From contig NC_081408.1 in assembly GCF_030272615.1 (NCBI RefSeq), positions 309,638,450 through 309,702,449 of the forward strand: a stretch of 64,000 nt of DNA, written 5' to 3'. Position 1 is the stretch's first letter; each line of letters begins with the position of its first letter. Under the pieces are notes generated by a model. That model saw only the letters and a program-made list of their open reading frames with translations. It did not search any database and was not told the origin of the DNA. The translations under genes and the position numbers were made by a program. The stretch is from Cryptomeria japonica (Eukaryota > Streptophyta > Pinopsida > Cupressales > Cupressaceae). Below are positions 46,500 to 56,890 of the stretch, one piece after another.

Positions 46500-47089
46500 G
46501 ATTCCTTTCCAGATGAGCATTTGTTTTCAATTAATGTGAACTTTCCATGGTATGCTGACATAGATAACTACTTAGCAGCTAACAAAATCACTCCTTATTT
46601 CTCACCAAAAGAAAGAAAGTTACTGGGAGAAAAGAGTTTCAATTTTTTCATGGATAACAGATTGCTTATTCTATACAGGGCCAGATCAAGTTATGAGGCA
46701 ATGTGTTAGAGAAGATTAAACTTATGATATCCTTCATGCTTACCATGATAAGCCTTGTGGAGGTCACTTTGTTGCTAAGAGAACAACTCTAAAGATATTG
46801 ACTAGAGGATATTATTGGCCGACTTTGCATAAAGATACAGTCAAGTATACCAGGAAAGGTGATAGATGCCAGTGAATGGGCAGACCAACTCGATCTGATG
46901 AGATGCCTTTGCATCCATAATTGGTTGTTACACCATTTGACAAATGGGAGCTAGACTTTGTTGGGACAATTGATCTATCCTCAAACAGTAGGTCATACAT
47001 TCTTGTGTGTATTGACTATGTTACAAAATGGGTTGAGGTCAAAGCATTCAAACATGCTAGGGATAACAAGGTAGGAATTTTTTTTATAT
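46500..47089 (+). pseudogene. Element H integrase, N-terminal part
   Basis: AYHDKPCGGHFVAKRTTLKI and GYYWPTLHKDTVKY form the zinc-finger region (the Cys pair is partly lost). The core starts FDKWELDFVGTIDLSSN (about 46940) with the first catalytic Asp. The sequence stops at GIFFI, where element D is inserted, and continues at 54981. Confidence 0.85.
47085..47089. repeat. Target-site duplication (left) of element D, TATAT
   Basis: TATAT precedes the left LTR and recurs at 54976-54980. With one copy removed, the H integrase frame reads through without a shift. Confidence 0.9.
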
Positions 47090-47261
47090 TGTAGCGTCCT
47101 AAAATTGTGACACTTGCAATTTCGACTGCATTTCGGTCTTCACGATGGTGACGCAACACGCAACCTGAATGGAGACCCCAAAACTTGCTCACGACACTGA
47201 AAACTGCATTTTTCAAGCACCATTGACCTGAACCTCCTTGCACCCCGCTGTCCCGGAGGTG

Positions 47262-47350
47262 GGACCAGAGCGCCTAGCACCCTGGTCCCTCAGGACCAGA
47301 GCGCCCAGCACCCTGGTCCCTTAGGACTAGGGCGCCCAGCGCCCTGGTCC
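47262..47350. repeat. GC-rich hairpin array, 3 units (D 5' LTR)
   Basis: Three 27-base units start at 47262, 47293 and 47324 with a 31-base period. Each is an inverted repeat close to arms GGACCAGGGCGC and GCGCCCTGGTCC around a 3-base loop. The units here have a few G to A and C to T changes relative to the 3' LTR copies. Confidence 0.85.
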
Positions 47351-47425
47351 CTGGGTCCTATTTTGGGCCCGGTTTCCTAAGTGATATCGGGTCTTTTTGA
47401 TTGCAATTTGGAAATATACTTCCCT

Positions 47426-47482
47426 GGTCGGCCTAAGGTCGGGAAAATCAGTCTATCAGCCCTAATTGTCAAGTATATAAAC
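47426..47482 (+). promoter_or_regulatory. Element D promoter (GGTCGGCC box and TATA)
   Basis: GGTCGGCC at 47426 and TATATAAAC at 47474, separated by 41 bases. The same pair with 40 bases lies in the E LTR (56891 and 56938). Confidence 0.65.
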
Positions 47483-48354
47483 TACATTTTTCTCTCTCAT
47501 TGGGCATGAAGAGGATATGTGTACAAAGCGTGGAAATTATACTCAAGCATTCAAGCATTCAAGCATTCAAGCATTCCTTCTAAGTCTCCATTCAAGGCTA
47601 AGTGTTGCATTCAAGTCAAGGATTCAACCATTGAAGAGGAGATCACTTATTACATACTACATACTACAACGTACAACATCTAAACCTTTGCACATAAGGA
47701 TACAAACATCCTTAGAACAAGGTATTTGTACTTGTTTTACATTACAGTCATTTACATTTACAACACTTGCTCATTTCTTGGTTAATTCCAAAACCGGGGT
47801 TTGACCTAAAGGCAAACCCCTAATCCCTAACCCCCCAATCATCTTCGCTTTTCTATGTGTAGGTTGCAGGTACGCGGCTGAGATTGAAGATTTGGAATCC
47901 TTGTGCCGAGACGAACAGATCCCCCTTCGTTTCGCGGATTTTTTGGAGGACCGTGGCACCGGGCGCCATCGTCCCAACAACTTTTTCTCAAATTTGCAGG
48001 ACAGCACCGTATCGACATTCTACTGCTAATTCCAGGTCCGCAGCTTCATCCTATAACCTAAACTCAGTTTATAAGCGAATCTTTATGACTTTCTATGCAT
48101 GCTTAGCTTAATTTCCTTAACAACATTCTTTACAAAAGAGGGTAGCCTTGCTTTCCAAACCCTTGAAATTCATTTAGCATCCAATCTTACATTGTGTGGG
48201 ATTGAATCTTATGAGTTTCAACCCCTCTTTTGAATGTAAAGTCTTCCCCCTAAGTGAAAACCCATCGAATCCTAGCGAACCTCCCTTCTCTCTCCTCGGA
48301 GTTAGAAGAGGGGAGACCAACTAGGGTTCGACCGCAATTTTCCGCTTTACATTT

Positions 48355-48372
48355 TGGTGAACCCGACGTGAA
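48355..48372 (+). promoter_or_regulatory. Element D primer-binding site
   Basis: TGGTGAACCCGACGTGAA, three bases after the LTR end. Identical to that of Gypsy-C and E. Confidence 0.85.
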
Positions 48373-49531
48373 CATCCTTTCTGATTATTCATGATTAGAT
48401 CTGAAAATTGATTCCTTGATTACATTTCCATGTTTGATCTTTGGCAAAATTTTAGAGGTGATTGCATAAAAACCCTAAATTTTCTTTTTAGTAATTGAAC
48501 CTGCGAAATGTTTAAATGTTAATGCCTGTTTCAGATCTGCCCTTCTATTACAAATTTTCAATTCATATTTGTGCTTTAATTCTAAAAATTAAGTGGTTAA
48601 GTGTCAAAACCCTAATTTTTGAAACCCTCTTAATTCAACCTTTGTTTGACAATTTGACTGATCAAAACATCTCCAAATCAGCTGTAACTTTGGATTCTGC
48701 AATAAAATCACAATATCTTTCATCCCTGAAAATTTGGAAAAAAGTTGCGAGGACCATGTTGCACTCCGAGCGCCATCGTCCCCGACATTTTTTTCAAAAT
48801 TTCGGGAGCGAGATCTTGCTGTATTTTCCTGCTAAAATCCAGAATTTTGGCTGATTTTGTCAATTATAACACTTTCAAAATTACGGTCAAAGTTGGTCTT
48901 GTGATTGCTTGGTTTAAGGCTCCTAATCATTCAAAAATTGTTGAAATTGAAATTTTGTGTCAAAATTGTGTTCTTACTGTCCTAAATCTGAAAATTGTGT
49001 TTGCATTCATTCAAAATTTCAGTGCTTTATTCAAATTCTTGCATTTTGTGACTTTTGAAATTAAGTGCCTAATTACAACAACTTTGATTTCCGCTTTCAA
49101 AATTGAATTTAGCGTGAAATTGAGTCAATTTTTAAATTTCAAAACTTGCACTGCTTTTGACATTCCCTCTAAAATCATAAAATTCAAAATTTCAGTTTCC
49201 CTCTCTTTTTCAAAATTCAAATTTTGCATTTTTCGACAATCTTGATAGGGTTCAATTTTGAGATTGCAACTTTAATTTGGCCTATCTACAGATCGTAAAA
49301 TCCCTCAATTTTTTCAGATTAGCTCTAAAATCATCATACCTTTCATCCCTGCAAATTTCGAAAAAAGTTGCAAGGACCGTGTTGCACTCCGAGCGCCACG
49401 GTCCCGAACATTTTTTCTGAAATTTCGGGAGACTGTTGTGATTGCATTTAACAGCTTAAATCTGGAAGATTGGCTGTTTTTACTGAAAATTTCTACCTCT
49501 AAATTCAAAATTTTCTCTTTCTCTCTAGTGC
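48373..49531 (+). other. Element D leader with two copies of a GC-hairpin module
   Basis: There is no convincing gene. Two related segments of roughly 140-150 bases (about 48660-48815 and 49300-49440) each end with an AAAAAAGTTGC run, a GGACC...GGTCC-type hairpin and a tail of the AAATTTCGGGAG type. Their homologue lies in U3 of the E LTR (56686-56835). The sequence between them is T- and A-rich (ATTTTG, AATTCAAA words). Confidence 0.7.
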
Positions 49532-52500
49532 ATGAGTTTTACAATAGTAAGCCCTACTTACACTATTCCCGTTAGACGAAGCCGTAGAATTAAGTCCTTC
49601 CGAGGTTTAACTACCGAGGAGATGGAACCTAATTTGAGTAGCCTTTTTAACGAGGACATGGGTAATTCCTCTAATCCTCCTAATGATGAAGAAGCTCCCC
49701 ATGAAGTTTCTGTAGAACAAATTTCAAAATTGGATAACCAATTTGACGATTTTCACCAATGGATGTCTCATGAGTATCCCGATAGTCAAGATCTTCCTTT
49801 AATTGAGGGTCTAAAACGTATGCTTCAAAGTGATAAGAATGGAATTGATGTTTTACGTGGTATCGCACACATTGTGGATTCGAATGTGATGCCTATGAAG
49901 AGTTGTGCTGAATCTTTAGGTTATACACAACCTCCTACACAAGTCAATCATTCTATTCCTTTGACCACTTCTATTGCTAGTTTACCTACCTTTACATCAA
50001 ACATCATGGCTACCTCTATACAAGACATTCCTCCTGTGATCACTAGTCATGGGGGCAATCCTCCTTTTTCAATTAACCCTATTCCTTCATTCAATCCGAC
50101 TTCTTCATTCATTCCTTCAATAAGTGTTCCTATTACATCTTCACAAATGAACATGACGCAAGGGGGCAATTCATTTAACCATTCCATTCCTCCTTGTAGT
50201 GTTCCTCCTATCCAATCATCCCCTATGGTTGACTATCATAGGGTCCCACCACCTTACTCTTTACCTTCTTTCAATAACATCACACCTCCATCTCAATCTA
50301 ACACACCTAATATGAACTCTTCGACTGAAGCTACCATTAATAATCTTGCACAAACTGTCTCTTCTTTACAGCAACAAATTGCCTCTATGAATCAATCTAA
50401 GTTTAGTGTGCCCACATTTGATGTTGCGAGCCCACTTTCTCTTGACATTGTTCGAGCTATCCCTCCTAAACATGTTGAAATCCCGCATTTGGAGCTTTAT
50501 AATGGTAAAGGAGATCCTCTAACACATGTTAAGACTTTTCAAACAATATGTACTGATTTTGCTTATGACCAAAGGTTGCTTGCAAAACTATTCACCAGAA
50601 CATTAAGAGACAAAGCCCTACAATGGTATTGCTCGTTGCCTTCTTATTCTATTACTTCTTTCGAACAACTTGCAAATGCTTTCATTCAACAATTTCAAAA
50701 CAATATAAGTCCTAAAGTTACTTTGATTGATTTAATGCATTGTAAACAAGGTGTTAAAGAAAAAGTGACTGATTTCATTGGTAGATATAAGCATTTGTAT
50801 GCTCAAATTTCTTTTCCAGTGCCTGATAATGATATTCAAAGAATCTTTATTTCTAATTTGCAAAAAGATATTCAAGACAAACTTCTGTTTTCTGAGTTTA
50901 CTTCTTTCCAACAGTTGTGTGCCACTCTTCACAATTATCAACTGACTGTGAGTCAAATGGAACAATCACATCCTATGGCTCCGAGTGATAAGGGTGATAG
51001 CAGTCAACAACCATTTGGGAAGTTTAAACCGAACAGAGATTCCATCAAATTCAATGAAAACATCATCAACAACAATGTGAATGCAGCATCAGGTGTGCCT
51101 CCTATTTCTAAATTTTTCAGGAAAGAAAGAAAGTATACTCCTTTGAATGAATCATTGCATGATATTATGAATAAGTTATTGGGACAAAATGTGCTTACTC
51201 TTCCTCCTATACGACAAATTGATCCTGCAAAGATTACTTCACCTTATTTTGATCACAAATCTTTTTGTCACTTTCATCGTCAGCCTGGGCATGATACTGA
51301 AAAATGTTTTTCTTTAAAGGGTAAAATTCAAGATTTGATTGATAATAATACTATTTCTGTTTCTAGAGTGAATGATAAAGGCAACACATCTGTAGCTCCT
51401 CCTAACCAAAATCTTCAGATTTTTACTGATCCATTACCTTCTCATACCTCTCATACCTCTAATGCGATTGAGGCTAATGATTCCTCTTTCTCATCTGATG
51501 GTCTTGTGTCTATGACTCCGAATGTGATTAACTTTGTAGAGCAGCAAGAAATCCCTGAAGAACCTTCCATCACATTTGATTCTAGCGAAACCATTAGGGC
51601 ACCTGATGGTCCTTTATACGTAGTTGCAAAAGTCAAAAATACACCTTGCCGTGGAGTGCTTATTGATCCTTCGTGCATGGTTAATGTTATTACTGAAGAA
51701 TTTCTTTTTACTTTGCAATTGAATCAAGTGATCTATGACAAAACAGATGTGATTGTGAAACTATTTGATGCATTTTCTTCTCCTGCAATTGGTTCTATTA
51801 CATTGTCTATTGAGGTCCATAATAAATCTCTTGATGTGAACTTTGCTATTATTCCTTCTTCCGAACAATTTCGTGTGAAGCTTGGCTATCCTTGGCTATC
51901 TTCCATGAAAGCTATTGCTTCTCCTATTCATAAGTGTTTAAAATTTCCCCATAATGGTGAAGTTGTTACTGTCAATCATAGTCTCTTTAAACCAGCCGAA
52001 AGAACCTCTAGTGTTCCTATTGATTACTTTTGGCCCAAACAATTCCAATCTCTTCCTCCGCGAAGTGATCATCTTTTTAAATCTTATCAAAAGTGGAAAA
52101 CAGATATGATCCTATCTCTAAGTGAACCTAGAACACCTAAACTTGACATTCCTATCATTCTTGAGAAGGAAATTCTTCCTTTGAAAGACAAAACTAATGT
52201 CTTTCCCCAAGAAGATTCCCAACCCGTCCCCATGGATGTGACTATGTCTATGCCTAATAAATCTTCTAAAAATAGACCTATACCTCCTCGTCATGATGGA
52301 CTTGGTCTTCTTCCTAAACCAAAAATTCCTCCCTTATATGGAGCAGTTCCTCCTCCTTCTTTTTATAGAGAGAAGAGACCTTCTTCTTCTCCTATTATCC
52401 AGCCTAAGAGACCACAACCTAAACACCCAAGTGCTAAGGATGAGAACATTCCTCCTCCTCTATCTTCTACACTTCCTACTAAGACTAGACGTAATCATTC

Positions 52501-52984
52501 TGCACGGGAACGCCGACGAAAGCGTCGTCTTAGGGCTCAAGCAGCTGCTTCTCAAACTTTGCAATCTCCAAAAACACCTTCAACAAGCATTATTCCATTT
52601 TCTCCTCAGCCGGATATTGAGCCCAAATCTCCTAAACATAAGATGCATGATGGTCTTGATCCTGTGCAAGTTAAAGATCCTATTTTTATAAATCTTGATG
52701 ATGATATAGATGAAAATGTTATGCATGATGAAAATGTTACTCCTCTTGCTTCTGATAGCGAATATGAACTTGTTGATGTTGATAACCATTTATCTAATAA
52801 ATTTTCTAAAGCACTTATCCTAGCTCCTAGACAAGAACAATGTGGCTTGGAACATGAACATAGCCCTTGTTTGGATCTTGTGATAGCTCCATCTGCTGTG
52901 TTGGATGTTCCTCCTCTAGCGTGTTCCCTGCCTTCCCGAAACATTGATCAGCAAGATCGGGGGGTAGATGATGTGCTAGACTAG
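49532..52984 (+). CDS. Element D Gag plus retropepsin-like polyprotein (1150 aa, intact)
   Basis: An uninterrupted 1150-codon ORF starting MSFTIVSPTYTIPVRRSRR. Residues 1-310 are Ser/Pro/Asn-rich. The retrotransposon Gag domain runs from about 312 (HVEIPHLELYNGKGDPLTHV, LRDKALQWYCSLPS) to 460. A knuckle CHFHRQPGHDTEKC (C-x2-H-x4-H-x4-C) lies near 578-591. A retropepsin-like fold follows (about 690-810), but the active site reads VLIDPSCMVNVIT, so D-P-S replaces D-S/T-G or D-G-G and catalysis is doubtful. It ends with a Pro-rich stretch, a strongly basic segment (ARERRRKRRLRAQ, about 988-1000) that could bind RNA or act as a nuclear signal, and an acidic tail. There is no RT. The start is the first ATG of the frame, 1.2 kb after the primer-binding site. 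Gag would form particles, and a partner must supply enzymes. Confidence 0.9.
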   Translation: MSFTIVSPTYTIPVRRSRRIKSFRGLTTEEMEPNLSSLFNEDMGNSSNPPNDEEAPHEVSVEQISKLDNQFDDFHQWMSHEYPDSQDLPLIEGLKRMLQSDKNGIDVLRGIAHIVDSNVMPMKSCAESLGYTQPPTQVNHSIPLTTSIASLPTFTSNIMATSIQDIPPVITSHGGNPPFSINPIPSFNPTSSFIPSISVPITSSQMNMTQGGNSFNHSIPPCSVPPIQSSPMVDYHRVPPPYSLPSFNNITPPSQSNTPNMNSSTEATINNLAQTVSSLQQQIASMNQSKFSVPTFDVASPLSLDIVRAIPPKHVEIPHLELYNGKGDPLTHVKTFQTICTDFAYDQRLLAKLFTRTLRDKALQWYCSLPSYSITSFEQLANAFIQQFQNNISPKVTLIDLMHCKQGVKEKVTDFIGRYKHLYAQISFPVPDNDIQRIFISNLQKDIQDKLLFSEFTSFQQLCATLHNYQLTVSQMEQSHPMAPSDKGDSSQQPFGKFKPNRDSIKFNENIINNNVNAASGVPPISKFFRKERKYTPLNESLHDIMNKLLGQNVLTLPPIRQIDPAKITSPYFDHKSFCHFHRQPGHDTEKCFSLKGKIQDLIDNNTISVSRVNDKGNTSVAPPNQNLQIFTDPLPSHTSHTSNAIEANDSSFSSDGLVSMTPNVINFVEQQEIPEEPSITFDSSETIRAPDGPLYVVAKVKNTPCRGVLIDPSCMVNVITEEFLFTLQLNQVIYDKTDVIVKLFDAFSSPAIGSITLSIEVHNKSLDVNFAIIPSSEQFRVKLGYPWLSSMKAIASPIHKCLKFPHNGEVVTVNHSLFKPAERTSSVPIDYFWPKQFQSLPPRSDHLFKSYQKWKTDMILSLSEPRTPKLDIPIILEKEILPLKDKTNVFPQEDSQPVPMDVTMSMPNKSSKNRPIPPRHDGLGLLPKPKIPPLYGAVPPPSFYREKRPSSSPIIQPKRPQPKHPSAKDENIPPPLSSTLPTKTRRNHSARERRRKRRLRAQAAASQTLQSPKTPSTSIIPFSPQPDIEPKSPKHKMHDGLDPVQVKDPIFINLDDDIDENVMHDENVTPLASDSEYELVDVDNHLSNKFSKALILAPRQEQCGLEHEHSPCLDLVIAPSAVLDVPPLACSLPSRNIDQQDRGVDDVLD

Positions 52985-53728
52985 TTACATTAGCATGGCA
53001 GACTCTCTCCCCCTCCCTTTTGTTACTTCTTCTATATGTTATTCTCATTCTTCTATTTGTCATCCTTAGTGTTGTCTACTTGAGGACGATGCAAAGCATT
53101 GAGATCTCTTTGGTCTCTCCCATGTTGACTCAAAAGACACATGTGTTCCCTTCTTCTAGGTGACCTTCCTTGATTGGGGAATGAAGAACAATTATGCATA
53201 CATACATATGATATATATACATGACTTATCATACAGCATACTGACCCCGAGGAAAGCGAAGTCACCTCGTGCTTTGTGTTTTCTATCTATTATCCTTGGG
53301 TTTATCTCACACTTGGGGGCTAAATCTTTGCGATAACGTGCTCCTTTTCCTTTCTCATTTCTTATGTGTATCACTACATTAAAACAATCACCCCCGTTGA
53401 GGCGTGTGCGATCACTTTAACGTAGGGGGGCATACACCCTGTCTATCCTTTCAAGATACTTGAAAATTTCTTGGCGAACTTAGCTTTGCCTTGAAAATTT
53501 TTGGTATTTCTTTTGCATGACTCATAGTGAGGGAACCTTACTACTGACAGTCATGGTTCTTCCTCGTGATCTTCCCTTTTATTTTGTCAATCGAAGTCGT
53601 AAGATCCTTAGTCCACTGGGGGCTTGGTGTGTCTTGCCTCCTTGACATGGTGAAAGTCTTTCAATATTGTTTCCTTGTACTTTACCGGAAGTATGAGCAT
53701 ACATACTCCCGCTAAAGTGGGGGCTAAA
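52985..53728 (+). other. Element D 3' region with three G-tracts and polypurine tract
   Basis: No gene is seen. G-tracts lie at 53424-53434 (TAGGGGGGCATA), 53616-53625 (CTGGGGGCTT) and the polypurine tract 53711-53728 (GCTAAAGTGGGGGCTAAA), which directly precedes the LTR. The same series occurs in E at 63029, 63151 and 63251. Confidence 0.75.
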
Positions 53729-54975
53729 TGTAGCGTCCTAAAATTGCGACACTTGCAATTTCGACTGCATTTTGGTCTTCACGATGGCGACGCAGCACGC
53801 AACTTGAATGGAGACCCCAAAACTTGCTCACGACACTGAAAACTGCATTTTTCAAGCACCATTGGCCTGAACCTCCTTGCACCCCGCTGTCCCGGAGGTG
53901 GGACCAGGGCGCCCAGCGCCCTGGTCCCTCAGGACCAGGGCGCCCAGCGCCCTGGTCCCTGTGTCCTATTTTGGGCCCGGTTTCCTAAGTGATATCGGGT
54001 CTTTTTGATTGCAATTTGGAAATATACTTCCCTGGTCGGCCTAAGGTCGGGAAAATCAGTCTATCAGCCCTAATTGTCAAGTATATAAACTACATTTTTC
54101 TCTCTCATTGGGCATGAAGAGGATATGTGTACAAAGCGTGGAAATTATACTCAAGCACTCAAGCATTCAAGCATTCAAGCATTCAAGCATTCAAGCATTC
54201 CTTCTAAGTCTCCATTCAAGGCTAAGTGTTGCATTCAAGTCAAGGATTCAACCATTGAAGAGGAGATCACTTATTACATACTACATACTACAACGCACAA
54301 CATCTAAACCTTTGCACATAAGGATACAAACATCCTTAGAACAAGGTATTAGTACTTGTTTTACATTACAGTCATTTACATTTACAACACTTGCTCATTT
54401 CTTGGTTAATTCCAAAACCGGGGTTTGACCTAAAGGCAAACCCCTAATCCCTAACCCCCCAATCATCTTCGCTTTTCTGTGTGTAGGTTGCAGGTACGCG
54501 GCTGAGATTGAAGATTTGGAATCCTTGTGCCGAGACGAACAGATCCCCCTTCGTTTCGTGGATTTTTCGGAGGACCGTGGCACCGGGCGCCATCGTCCCA
54601 ACAACTTTTTCTCAAATTTGCAGGACAGCACCGTATCGACATTCTACTGCTAATTCCAGGTCCGCAGCTTCATCCTATAACCTAAACTCAGTTTATAAGC
54701 GAATCTTTATGACTTTCTATGCATGCTTAGCTTAATTTCCTTAACAACATTCTTTACAAAAGAGGGTAGCCTTGCTTTCCAAACCCTTGAAATTCATTTA
54801 GCATCCAATCTTACATTGTGTGGGATTGAATCTTATGAGTTTCAACCCCTCTTTTGAATGTAAAGTCTTCCCCCTAAGTGAAAACCCATCAAATCCTAGC
54901 GAACCTCCCTTCTCTCTCCTCGGAGTTAGAAGAGGGGAGACCAACTAGGGTTCGACCGCGATTTTCCGCTTTACA
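53729..54975 (+). repeat. Element D 3' LTR (1247 bp)
   Basis: Matches 47090-48351 with few substitutions. It has two hairpin units (53901-53927, 53932-53958) instead of three, both perfect 12-base inverted repeats, and more CAAGCATT octamers (about 54160-54200). TATATAAAC at 54082-54090. Confidence 0.93.
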
Positions 54976-54980
54976 TATAT

Positions 54981-55764
54981 GAGTATATATTTACACGATA
55001 TGGAATTCCCAGAGAGATTGTGACTGATCAAGGGGCACAATTTACCTCCACTTTGATCACCGCCTTGGTCAATGAATATAATATAAGGCATAGGAAATCC
55101 ACTCCGTACCATCCTTAGGCAAATGGGCAAGATGAAATCACCAATAGGGAAATTGAGTCTCTATTAGCCAAAATAGTAGCTCTTCATCGTAAGGATTGGT
55201 CTAGTAGGTTGTTTGAAGTAGTATGGGCCTATCAAACCACATGGAAAACCACTACAGGGTTTACACCCTTTGAAATGGTGTATGGGACAAAAGCTATGAT
55301 GCTTGTGGAATTTGAGCATAAGACACTTAGAACAACCATAGCCTTGGATATGACTCTCTCTACAACACAACAAGATAGGCTCATGTAGCTTAATGCCTTG
55401 GAAAAAATTAGAAAGTCAACCCTGAAACACATAGAAATAATTTAGAATCAATGCATGAATTGACATGATAGATATATAAAAGACAAAGCATTCAAGACAG
55501 GCGATTGGGCCCTTCTCTATGATTCAAGGTATAAGAACAATTTGGGAAAACTACAAATGCACTGGTTAGGGCCTTATGAGGTGATTGAAACATTCTCTAA
55601 TGGTGTAGTATGATTATCCACAATTGATCCTATCAAATTCAAATTGTTGGTGGATGGGCATCGCCCGCGCCTCTATCATAAACCTCTTTCCAAAGAAAAT
55701 TCCTACAGTAGTTCACTACTTGAGAAAATGCCGAGATTCCTGTAGCAACAGGCGGTGGCCTTGC
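54981..55764 (+). pseudogene. Element H integrase, C-terminal part
   Basis: Resumes with YEYIFTRYGIPREIVTDQGA (second catalytic Asp), NIRHRKSTPYHP, a TAG, ANGQDEITNREIESLLAK (the Glu), then VVWAYQTTWKTTTGFTPFEM, and a C-terminal module LQMHWLGPYEVIETFSNGVV with HRPRLYHKPL. Several single stops are scattered through it. It ends near 55764. Confidence 0.87.
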
Positions 55765-56409
55765 TGTTTCGCCTTCTTCCTAATTCTTTTCTGCATGCTC
55801 ATAATAAATACTTCAATATTCAGTGGAAGTACTTTTCTGTGCAATAAATATTCCATTTCCATCTTCACTCATTCAATCCCACTTCCGTCATTCATTTCTC
55901 CACCTCGCTTTTCGTGCATAGCAGATCATCTTCATACATAATGAATTTATCCAACTACAGTCATTATGGCATGAATTCAGGTATGCTTGTGTGTATTTAT
56001 TTTTGTTACATACATGTAATTAAACCATATTTCATATCATAATGATATTTGCATACTATCCTTTTCAGTCATCCTACGCATGTGTGGACACCTGTTAAAC
56101 CTTAGGTTAAGGGGAAGTACGATGTGAATTATTCTCATAGATAATTCTTATGCCATCTCAAATTGAGTTTAATTTTTAAATTTTCTTGGTTTGATGTGAT
56201 ATTATGTACTCTGTTCATTTTGTCTGTCTTGAGTTATTTTGGAATTGTAGCTGGGTTCTTGGCAAATAGAGCATATTTCCTTTGAAAGTTTGCAGAGTTG
56301 GGCATATTTCCACCATTGGTGAGTTGAGAGTTTTAGTGTTACGATGGGTGGTCCACTAGTTCATCATGAACCTACAGTCCATGATATCCTTCTACAAGAC
56401 CAAGATTGT
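55765..56409 (+). other. Element H region after pol, no gene seen
   Basis: AT-rich sequence without coding signal. It stops at 56409, where E is inserted after ATTGT. The 3' LTR of H is not in the window. Confidence 0.55.
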
Positions 56410-56685
56410 TGTAGCGTCGTAAATTGTACGCACTTGCTAGGGTGGTACAATTTCACACCTAGTTTAGCACCCGCCTTAGTGCATTTTACATTTTGCATTG
56501 CATTTCCCCTTGAGCACTTAATTAATCAAATTAATTAGGTCTAAGGTTCTATTTCATCATCTCCCACATCATAAAGTTGGGCCCTTTCATTAAAGTGTGC
56601 CCCTTTCATTTTATTCTTCCAATACATCATTCAATCAAAAACCCTAATTAGGTCCTATTTCGAACTTGGGGGCTTGATTTCGGGG

Positions 56686-56835
56686 GTCAAAACATCTCGA
56701 AATCACCTGTAACTTCGGGATTCTCTCTAAAATCATCATATCCGACGGCCCTGAAAATTTGGTGAAAAGTTGCCGGGACCGTGGCGCCCGGTGCACATGG
56801 TCCCGGACATTTTTCCCGAAATTTTGGGAGCACGA
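56686..56835. repeat. GC-hairpin module in E U3
   Basis: AAAACATCTCGAAATCACC to the AAATTTTGGGAG tail. The core is GGGACCGTG pairing with CATGGTCCC (one G-T wobble). It is homologous to the two leader copies in D. Confidence 0.75.
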
Positions 56836-56890
56836 TCCAATCATAAAATAAAGCTTAACCCCAAGAAATTGGTGGGATATTCAATCTCTA

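Larger units (their letters stand above)
47090..48351 (+). repeat. Element D 5' LTR (1262 bp)
   Basis: From TGTAGCGTCC to CGCTTTACA. It contains three GC-rich hairpin units (47262-47350), box GGTCGGCC at 47426-47433, TATATAAAC at 47474-47482, an octamer repeat CAAGCATT (about 47543-47577), a GGGGTTTG/CAAACCCC hairpin (47796-47820), and a second GC-rich hairpin module (47946-47975). Confidence 0.93.
47090..54975 (+). mobile_element. Element D: non-autonomous LTR element with an intact gag-protease-like ORF
   Basis: A 7.9-kb element with LTRs at 47090-48351 and 53729-54975, target duplication TATAT, primer-binding site TGGTGAACCCGACGTGAA at 48355, a 1.2-kb leader, one ORF of 1150 codons (49532-52984), a 0.74-kb 3' region and polypurine tract GCTAAAGTGGGGGCTAAA. 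No RT, RNase H or integrase is present in any frame. The layout matches the terminal-repeat-with-GAG (TR-GAG) class of plant elements. LTRs are very similar and most differences are C/T or G/A. The ORF has no stop, so insertion is recent. Confidence 0.92.

Noticed and set aside
45400-46700. A pararetrovirus-like RT, considered because of the isolated RT/RNase H pieces.
   Set aside because: Upstream Athila-type gag and protease, a tRNA-Asp-type primer site and a downstream integrase in the same orientation show that it is the pol of Gypsy element H.
48516-49245. Two overlapping open frames (112 and 166 codons) in the D leader.
   Set aside because: The translations are Phe/Ile/Lys-rich, as expected from AT-rich DNA, and they overlap the hairpin modules. 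No domain was recognised.
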